From contig JAUHYJ010000059.1 in the NCBI GenBank assembly GCA_030425785.1, forward strand, positions 1-11,286: 11,286 nt of DNA. Reading direction: 5' to 3'. This stretch comes from Acidimicrobiia bacterium (GTDB lineage Bacteria > Actinomycetota > Acidimicrobiia > Acidimicrobiales > Ilumatobacteraceae). Below, one piece after another: positions 6,316-11,286 of this stretch (within the stretch, counting starts at the first letter, position 1; every line of letters begins with the position of its first letter). Made by a program: the position numbers and the translations under genes. The notes beneath the pieces were generated by a model. It was not told where the DNA came from. It ran no database searches and saw only the letters and a program-made list of their open reading frames with translations.

Positions 6316-7331
6316 GCACGGCCGGCACCGTGGCGTGGGTCGAGTCCCCGTTCCAGCTGCTCTCGGCGATCGAGGCGGCGTCGGCAGGCTTCCTGGCCGG
6401 TCCCGTCGAGATTCATGCACGCGGAGCGAGCACGCCGTACGATGCCGTGCTCAGGATGCTCGACCGGCGTCCGGTGCGCGGGGTCAGCGTGGTCACCGAC
6501 AGCTCGATCCGTCGTGCGCTGGCGAACACCGGGCGTGCCACCGAATTGGCGATCGGCGACCTGTGTTCCGGGCAAGCGGGTGTGCTCGTCGCGCGAGCTC
6601 GCGCGCGACGGCTGGTCGTCCTCGACGACGGCTCGTCGACGCTCGCGGCGCTCGCCGAGCTGACGAACCCGACCGGTGTCCTCGTCCGCCCGCGATCGTC
6701 CGGTCGGAGCGCACGGGTGGCCGTCGGTCGAGTGCTGCACCGCATCATCCGTGGGCGCTACCGCGATCGCGTGGCCGTCGTGACCGGGCTGCCGGTCGAC
6801 GCGTTCATCGGCAGCGTGCCGGCATCGCACCACGCCTTCGGATGGACTCACGGGAGCGACATGACGTGGGGGATCCCCGACGTCGATGTCGTCGTCCTGG
6901 GCACCGCTCTGGCCGCCGACGGCTTGATCGACGACGAACGCTACGTCGAGTGGCTCAACCGTCTGCTCGACACGACCGAGGGACGAGTCGTCTTCTTTCC
7001 GCATCGTCGCGAGGGCACTGCGATGTCCGAGGCCGTCCGCCGCCGGGGTGTCATGGTGGGCTCGACGACGGGTCTCCCCATCGAGATGATCCTGGGGCAG
7101 TTCCGGCCGGGGACGCGGGTGGCGACGCTGCCGTCCACGACGGTGTTCACGGTCCCGACGATCGCGCCCCACCTCGATGTGGAGTGCTGGCCGGTGCCGG
7201 ACGCGTGGTGGACTCCGCACGCCTCACTCGCGATGCGGCGGCTGGTCACCTACATCTGCGACGACCACGTGATGCCGGTCGACCCGACGGCGTCGCTCAG
7301 TCCGGATCGGACGATGCAAGCGCCTCGGTGA
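6312..7331 (+). CDS. Polysialyltransferase / GT52-like sialyltransferase family protein
   Basis: The product is 339 aa, soluble. The opening AWVESPFQLLSAIEA (8-22) is the hallmark SPFQ start of GT52/polysialyltransferase-like proteins. VVLDDGSST (about 104-112) corresponds to the D/E-D/E-G motif of bacterial sialyltransferases that carries the catalytic acid. FFPHRRE (about 229-235) matches the position of the HP motif that contacts the CMP donor, here followed by Arg. LPSTTVFTV near residue 275 is the C-terminal Ser/Thr motif. It probably transfers or polymerises the NulO from CMP-NulO in the cytoplasm. ATG 6312 overlaps the previous stop as ATGA, and GGAG at 6302-6305 gives a good ribosome site. 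It is the last gene of the cluster and overlaps convergent sufU by 35 nt. Family assignment rests on motifs only. Confidence 0.75.
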   Translation: MSTAGTVAWVESPFQLLSAIEAASAGFLAGPVEIHARGASTPYDAVLRMLDRRPVRGVSVVTDSSIRRALANTGRATELAIGDLCSGQAGVLVARARARRLVVLDDGSSTLAALAELTNPTGVLVRPRSSGRSARVAVGRVLHRIIRGRYRDRVAVVTGLPVDAFIGSVPASHHAFGWTHGSDMTWGIPDVDVVVLGTALAADGLIDDERYVEWLNRLLDTTEGRVVFFPHRREGTAMSEAVRRRGVMVGSTTGLPIEMILGQFRPGTRVATLPSTTVFTVPTIAPHLDVECWPVPDAWWTPHASLAMRRLVTYICDDHVMPVDPTASLSPDRTMQAPR

Positions 7332-7334
7332 GCG
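7294..7334. other. Tail-to-tail gene overlap framed by an inverted repeat
   Basis: The last 35 nt of the plus-strand transferase and of minus-strand sufU overlap (7297-7331). CGCTCA at 7294-7299 and TGAGCG at 7329-7334 are perfect reverse complements, and each contains one of the two stop codons. Between them GTCC-GGATC-GGAC at 7300-7312 makes a small inner hairpin. No U-run follows, so this is not a convincing intrinsic terminator. Transcripts from the two sides are likely to run into each other or to be ended by Rho. Confidence 0.5.
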
Positions 7335-7761
7335 TGTTCCACGCGAGCGTCGCGCACTTGATGCGCACCGGGAACTTGACGACGCCCTGGAGTGCCTCGA
7401 GGTCGCCGAGTGAGATGTCGGCGTCAGCCTGCTCGGCCCCGTCGGTGTCGATCGACATCATCGACTTGAAGCGGCGCACGAGGCCCCGCACCTCGCCGAC
7501 CGACTTGCCCTTGACCGCGGCACTCATCATCGACGCCGACGATTGGCTGATCGAGCAACCCTGGCCGCTCACTTTCACATCGCTCACGATGGCGTCGTCA
7601 CCGTCGCCGTCGACGTCGAGGTAGACGGTGATCTCGTCGCCGCACAGCGGGTTGTGCCCTTCCGCGTGCCGAGCCGGGGGCACGGGTAGCTCACCGCGGT
7701 TGCGGGGCGTGCGGTAGTGGTCGAGGATGATCTCGCGGTACAGGTCTTCGAGGCCGGGCAT
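7297..7761 (-). CDS. sufU: SufU, zinc-dependent sulfur-transfer protein for Fe-S cluster assembly
   Basis: The product is 154 aa, the usual length for SufU. LEDLYREIILDHYRTPRN (4-21) is the conserved N-terminus. The zinc ligands are visible: C40 and D42 in NPLCGDE, C69 in GQGCSIS, and C136 in RIKCATLAW. SufU accepts persulfide sulfur from the SufS active-site cysteine and passes it to the SufBCD scaffold; the roughly 20-residue insertion between the second and third cysteines relative to IscU proteins is typical of SufU. GGGAGG (complement of 7767-7772) sits 5 nt before the ATG, a strong ribosome site. It follows sufS by 21 nt and is the last gene of the sufCSU unit in this window. Its 3' end overlaps the convergent glycosyltransferase gene. 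Confidence 0.95.
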   Translation of the reverse strand: MPGLEDLYREIILDHYRTPRNRGELPVPPARHAEGHNPLCGDEITVYLDVDGDGDDAIVSDVKVSGQGCSISQSSASMMSAAVKGKSVGEVRGLVRRFKSMMSIDTDGAEQADADISLGDLEALQGVVKFPVRIKCATLAWNTLTEALASSDPD

Positions 7762-7782
7762 GGTGTCCTCCCGATCGCCGGG

Positions 7783-9039
7783 TCAGAGCCCGAAGATATC
7801 GGTCGCGCCGTCGAGCGCGTCGGCCAGCGCGTCGACGTCGGAGCGGTCGTTGTACAGGTAGAGGCTGGCGCGAGCCGTCGCGTTCACCCCGAGGAGCCGC
7901 ATGAGCGGCTTGGCGCAGTGGTGCCCGGCGCGCACGCACACGTTGCGCTCGTCGAGCACCTGGCTGACGTCGTGTGGATGGATGTCTCGGAACTCGAAGC
8001 TCAGCACCCCGCCCCGGACCTCGACGTTGTCGGGGCCGTGGATGCGGATGTCGTCGCCGTAGCGCTCGGTCAACGTGTCGAGGGCGTAGCGGGTCAGATC
8101 CATCTCGTGTCGGCGGATCTCGGCCATCCCGATGCCCTCGAGGTACTCGACGGCGGCGCCGAGCCCGATCGCCTCGACGATCGGCGGGGTCCCGGCCTCG
8201 AACTTCGCCGGGACGGGTGCGGTGGTGAACCCGTCGAGACGGACGTCGGCGATCATGTTGCCGCCCCCGATGAACGGGGGCATGGCGTCGAGCAGCTCCA
8301 TGCGTCCCCACAGGCACCCGATGCCCGACGGGCCGACCATCTTGTGGCTCGAGAACGCGACGAGATCGGCGTCCCACACCTGGACGTCGGTGACGTTGTG
8401 CGGGACGTACTGGCAGGCGTCGACGATCGCGAGCGCGCCGGCGTCGTGCGCTCGGCGGCACAGCTCGGCGACGGGCGTGATCGTGCCGAGCACGTTGCTC
8501 ATCGCCGTGAACGAGAACGCCTTGGCGCCGTCGAGCAGCTGGTCGAGGTCGGCGAGGTCGAGTTGACCGTCCTCGGTCAGGGGTACCCAGCGCAGTTCGA
8601 TGCCCTGCCGCTCGGCGAGCATCTGCCACGGCACGATGTTGGCGTGGTGCTCCATGTGGGTGAGCACGACGGCGTCGCCCTCGCGCAGGTTCGCGCCGCC
8701 CCACGACGAGGCGATCAGGTTCATCGACTCGGTGGCGTTCTTCGTGAACACGATCTCGTCGGCCGAGGGGGCGTTGATCAGGCGGGCGACGGCGGCTCGG
8801 GCTCCCTCGTACCGGTCGGTCGCCCATCCGGCGAGCCGGTACGCACTGCGGTTGATCGGCGCGTAACCCGTTCGCAGGAAGTCGTCCATGGCTTCGATGA
8901 CCTGCCGCGGCTTCTGCGAGGTGTTGCCCGAGTCGAGGTAGACGATCGGCGCACCGTCGATCTCGCGGCGCAGGATGGGGAAGTCGGCGCGGATCGCCGC
9001 CCAGTCGGTCGAGCTCGTCGTCGTGTTCGTCCCGCTCAC
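7783..9039 (-). CDS. sufS: SufS, PLP-dependent cysteine desulfurase (group II)
   Basis: The product is 418 aa, in the usual range. Class V aminotransferase features are in order: YLDSGNTSQKP (34-44), FTKNATESMN (98-107), HMEHHANIVPW (128-138) with the His that stacks on PLP, VDACQYVPH (206-214) with D207, AFSSHKMVGPSG (228-239) with the PLP lysine K233, and RAGHHCAKP (370-378) with the persulfide cysteine C375. It converts cysteine to alanine and loads sulfur onto C375 for SufU. GTG at 9039 is chosen: it overlaps the sufC stop as GTGA, and the family's N-terminus begins just downstream (WAAIRADFPIL). The longer upstream open frame lies inside sufC in another frame. The usual VDGAQ motif reads VDACQ here, a minor variation. 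Confidence 0.96.
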   Translation of the reverse strand: MSGTNTTTSSTDWAAIRADFPILRREIDGAPIVYLDSGNTSQKPRQVIEAMDDFLRTGYAPINRSAYRLAGWATDRYEGARAAVARLINAPSADEIVFTKNATESMNLIASSWGGANLREGDAVVLTHMEHHANIVPWQMLAERQGIELRWVPLTEDGQLDLADLDQLLDGAKAFSFTAMSNVLGTITPVAELCRRAHDAGALAIVDACQYVPHNVTDVQVWDADLVAFSSHKMVGPSGIGCLWGRMELLDAMPPFIGGGNMIADVRLDGFTTAPVPAKFEAGTPPIVEAIGLGAAVEYLEGIGMAEIRRHEMDLTRYALDTLTERYGDDIRIHGPDNVEVRGGVLSFEFRDIHPHDVSQVLDERNVCVRAGHHCAKPLMRLLGVNATARASLYLYNDRSDVDALADALDGATDIFGL

Positions 9040-9806
9040 ACCGCCGCCCGGAACGCCTCGTAGCCGTCGCGTTCGAGCTGTTCGGCCAGCTCCATGCCGC
9101 CCGACTGCACGATCCGGCCGCCGACGAGGATGTGGACGTGGTCGGGCTGGATCTCGTCGAGGAGGCGCTGGTAGTGGGTGATCAGCACCACGCCCATCTC
9201 GGGTCGCTCGGCACGCACCTCGGAGATGCCCTTCGCGACGATGCGCAGCGCGTCGATGTCGAGACCGGAGTCGGTCTCGTCGAGGATGGCGAGCTCTGGC
9301 TCGAGGATCGCCATCTGCATGATCTCGTTGCGCTTCTTCTCGCCGCCGGAGAAACCTTCGTTCAAGTAGCGGTCGACGAATGACGAATCCATCCCGAGCC
9401 GCTGCATCCACTCCATCGTGGCGAGCCGCAGCTCGAGCACCGACAGATCGATGCCCTTGCGGGCCGACAGTGCCTGACGGAGGAACTGGATGACGGAGAC
9501 ACCCGGGATCTCCTGGGGGTATTGGAAGGCGAGGAACATGCCGGCCTTGGCGCGCTCGTCGGGTGGCCAGTCGGTGACGTCGTCGCCCCGGAAGGTGACC
9601 GTGCCGGCCGTGACCTCGTACTCGGGCGAACCGAGCATGGTCGTGCCGAGCGTGCTCTTGCCCGAACCGTTCGGGCCCATGATGGCGTGGATCTCGCCGG
9701 GCTCGACCACGAGGTCGATGCCCCGCAGGATCTCGTCGGCGGTCGGCACACCGGGCTCGGTGGCGGGGCGGGCGTGCAATCCGTCGATCCGGAACAGCTC
9801 CGTCAT
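9036..9806 (-). CDS. sufC: SufC, ABC-type ATPase of the SufBCD Fe-S scaffold
   Basis: The product is 256 aa, full length. It has Walker A GPNGSGKST (44-52), Q-loop AFQYPQEIPGV (93-103), the SufC-specific signature FSGGEKKRNE (152-161), Walker B LAILDETDSGLD (172-183) and switch histidine H211. SufC hydrolyses ATP to drive conformational change in SufB/SufD during cluster assembly in the cytoplasm. It is the first gene of sufC-sufS-sufU; sufB and sufD, which normally lie directly upstream, are absent, and a divergent LCP gene is there instead. The ATG at 9806 is preceded by only a weak ribosome site. Confidence 0.96.
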   Translation of the reverse strand: MTELFRIDGLHARPATEPGVPTADEILRGIDLVVEPGEIHAIMGPNGSGKSTLGTTMLGSPEYEVTAGTVTFRGDDVTDWPPDERAKAGMFLAFQYPQEIPGVSVIQFLRQALSARKGIDLSVLELRLATMEWMQRLGMDSSFVDRYLNEGFSGGEKKRNEIMQMAILEPELAILDETDSGLDIDALRIVAKGISEVRAERPEMGVVLITHYQRLLDEIQPDHVHILVGGRIVQSGGMELAEQLERDGYEAFRAAV

Positions 9807-9860
9807 AGTGTCCGAGTCTACGAGGCGAGGAGCTGGATTATCACTACGCCGGTAGGAGAA
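9807..9860. promoter_or_regulatory. Divergent sufC / LCP promoter region
   Basis: Only 54 nt separate the two divergent starts. On the minus strand TAGTGATAAT (complement of 9837-9846) contains GATAAT, a good -10 for sufC about 30 nt before its ATG; the matching -35 would overlap the LCP start and is poor (GGCATT). This AT-rich patch stands out in very GC-rich DNA. On the plus strand AGGAG (9854-9858) lies just 2 nt before the LCP ATG, unusually close. No clear SufR-like operator could be picked out. Confidence 0.4.
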
Positions 9861-11286
9861 ATGCCGTCGGCTGACGGGAGCGATGACGCGGTCGGGCGGT
9901 CCGGCGCGCTCGCGCTCGCCCTCGACGCGGTGGTGCCCGGCTGGTCGTGGTGGCCGGGCGGTCCGGCGACCCGGCGCGCCGCTGCCGCGGCGCTCGTTGC
10001 CGTGGGCACCGCGTTCCCCGTCGGTGTCGGGCTCTACGCCGTGCTGGGCGGCCGCAACTGGGTCGCGCTCAGCCTCGATGCCGACTTCCTGCTCTGGCTG
10101 AGCATCGCCCTGGCGGCTGCGGTCGTCGTGCGACTCGCATGGCTGGCGCCGCGGGTGTGGTCGAGACGCGATCGTCGACGCGACCTCGTGGCGGGTGTGG
10201 CGATCGTCCTGGTCGTGGCCGTGCCACTGTCGGTCGGCGCGGTCGGCGCCCTGCGGGCGCGCGCTGCGATCGCGCCGGTGTTCACCGAGACCGCCGAGGG
10301 TGCGCCGTTGTTCGACGTCGACGCGACCCCGTCCGACGACGACGATGCTGCCGACGACGATGCTGCTGACGACGCTGCTGCAGACGACGGGGTGACCGTC
10401 GGCACGTCGACGCCGACGTCGACCACCGAACCGGACCGCATCGGCGAGGCGTCGCTCGACGCCGGGGGTGCCCGCACGACCACGACCACGACCGACGCGC
10501 CATCGCTGCCCGGGCAGCCCCGGTCGGGCGTCGACCCCGCCGTCGTCGCCGACGTCCAGAACATCTTGATCCTGGGTGGCGACGCCGGCCCCGGCCGGGC
10601 CGGGTTGCGCACCGACGTCATCATGCTCCTGAGCGTCGACACCGCGTCGGGGAGGGCCGGCCTCGTCTCGATGCCGCGGGACATGAAGGGGCTGCTGTTC
10701 CCGGTCGGCACGCCGCTCGAGGCCCGGTACCCGTACGGCTTCACGAAGCTCGCCAACGCCGTGTACCCGATCGTCTCATCGGATCGCACACTGCGCGACG
10801 CCTACACGGCCGAGGACATCCGCCCTGGCGTGTACGCGATGGCCCAGGCCGTCGGCTACTCGCTCGACGTCACCATCCACGACTACGTCTTGATCGACAT
10901 GCAGGGGTTCGTCGATCTGATCGACGCCGTCGGTGGGGTGACGGTCGACGTCAGCAAGCAGCTGCCGATGCCCGGCAACATCCCCGGTGGCGACGTGGTG
11001 TATCCCGACACCATCGGTCCGGGACGCGTCGAGATGAACGGGACCGTCGCACTCGGCTACGTGCGGTCGCGCTACGCCGACAGTGACTTCCAACGCACGG
11101 CCCGACAGCGCAAGCTCGTCGCCGCGCTCGCCCAGCAGGTGTCGTTCACCGACGTGCTCGCCCGCTTCGGCGAGGTGACCTCCGCCATCGGCGGCACGCT
11201 GCGCACGTCGCTGACCCCCGACGAGCTCGCCGAGACCCTCGCGTTGATCGGTGGCGAGACGGCGATCGTCGAGTCGGTCGGGCTCG
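9861..11286 (+). CDS. LytR-CpsA-Psr (LCP) family cell-wall polymer ligase, 3' end missing
   Basis: 475 codons are visible with no stop before the edge. Three hydrophobic helices at about 39-63, 74-96 and 108-131 are followed by an outside linker that is Asp/Ala-rich (158-177) and Thr/Pro-rich (180-220). The LCP domain starts near 231: NILILGGDAG, then RTDVIMLLSVD (250-260), LVSMPRDM (268-275), FTKLANAVY (294-302) and VRSRYADSDFQRTARQRK (401-418). The Arg and Asp residues in these blocks bind the polyprenyl-pyrophosphate substrate and magnesium in known LCP enzymes. The family transfers lipid-linked glycopolymers to peptidoglycan outside the membrane. Most LCPs have one helix; three is less common. 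ATG 9861 is the first plausible start, although its AGGAG is very close. Action on the NulO polymer encoded at 1.1-7.3 kb is an inference from proximity. Confidence 0.9.
   Translation, partial: MPSADGSDDAVGRSGALALALDAVVPGWSWWPGGPATRRAAAAALVAVGTAFPVGVGLYAVLGGRNWVALSLDADFLLWLSIALAAAVVVRLAWLAPRVWSRRDRRRDLVAGVAIVLVVAVPLSVGAVGALRARAAIAPVFTETAEGAPLFDVDATPSDDDDAADDDAADDAAADDGVTVGTSTPTSTTEPDRIGEASLDAGGARTTTTTTDAPSLPGQPRSGVDPAVVADVQNILILGGDAGPGRAGLRTDVIMLLSVDTASGRAGLVSMPRDMKGLLFPVGTPLEARYPYGFTKLANAVYPIVSSDRTLRDAYTAEDIRPGVYAMAQAVGYSLDVTIHDYVLIDMQGFVDLIDAVGGVTVDVSKQLPMPGNIPGGDVVYPDTIGPGRVEMNGTVALGYVRSRYADSDFQRTARQRKLVAALAQQVSFTDVLARFGEVTSAIGGTLRTSLTPDELAETLALIGGETAIVESVGL
10335..10390 (+). repeat. Asp/Ala low-complexity coding repeat in the LCP linker
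   Basis: About 55 nt consist of GAC/GAT and GCT/GCC codons encoding a run of Asp and Ala (residues about 159-177 of the LCP protein). The stretch lies between the last membrane helix and the catalytic domain, so it would form an acidic, flexible stalk on the outer face of the membrane. Such codon runs are prone to slippage, and length is likely to vary between strains. Confidence 0.7.

Noticed and set aside
7717..9063. A 448-codon plus-strand open frame opposite sufS
   Set aside because: It is the exact antisense of a well-conserved desulfurase and shows no domain of its own.
10034..10789. A Ser/Thr-rich 251-codon minus-strand open frame
   Set aside because: Antisense to the LCP linker; its apparent Ser/Ala repeats simply mirror the Asp/Ala and Thr codon runs.
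1..11286. CRISPR arrays, tRNA or rRNA genes, transposases and attachment sites
   Set aside because: None seen: no regularly spaced repeats, no cloverleaf-like segments noticed, and nearly all sequence is explained by coding genes.

Overview
The window is high-GC, densely coding DNA with GTG starts, 4-nt stop/start overlaps and almost no intergenic space. Gene content (SufC-SufS-SufU iron-sulfur genes, a LytR-CpsA-Psr wall-polymer ligase, actinobacterial-type nonulosonate glycosyltransferases) points to an actinomycete. The style fits Acidimicrobiia such as Ilumatobacter, but that placement is an impression, not a proof.

Layout, left to right. (1) Minus strand, 1-929: a hotdog thioesterase gene followed, with a GTGA overlap, by the first 77 codons of a D12-class adenine DNA methyltransferase that runs off the left edge. 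(2) Plus strand, 1095-7331: a compact six-gene cluster for a sialic-acid-like (nonulosonic acid, NulO) surface glycan. It holds a SAM methyltransferase, a DUF6716-type putative glycosyltransferase, a CMP-NulO synthetase fused to a KdsC-like phosphatase, a NulO synthase lacking the usual C-terminal SAF domain, a second DUF6716-type glycosyltransferase, and a polysialyltransferase/GT52-like transferase. (3) Minus strand, 7297-9806: sufC-sufS-sufU, whose last gene overlaps the glycan cluster tail-to-tail by 35 nt. (4) Plus strand, 9861 to the right edge: an LCP ligase with three membrane helices, divergent from sufC and lacking its 3' end.

How the genes may work together (inference): the synthase condenses a hexose or its phosphate with phosphoenolpyruvate, the phosphatase domain removes a 9-phosphate, the synthetase makes CMP-NulO, and three transferases build a NulO polymer that the methyltransferase may decorate. 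The nearby LCP protein is the kind of enzyme that joins such polymers to peptidoglycan. This resembles actinobacterial teichulosonic acids, which are Kdn- or sialic-acid-like wall polymers. No epimerase, flippase or ABC exporter is present in the window.

The strangest point is the synthetase/synthase junction near 4.23-4.33 kb. The synthetase frame has no stop codon there. It stays open out of frame through the whole synthase gene and then coincides with the frame of the next glycosyltransferase, ending only at 6315. A 15-bp tandem repeat sits at the junction, and the synthase has no well-spaced ribosome site of its own. A frameshifted NeuA-NeuB fusion, a lost stop codon or a sequence error would each explain this.
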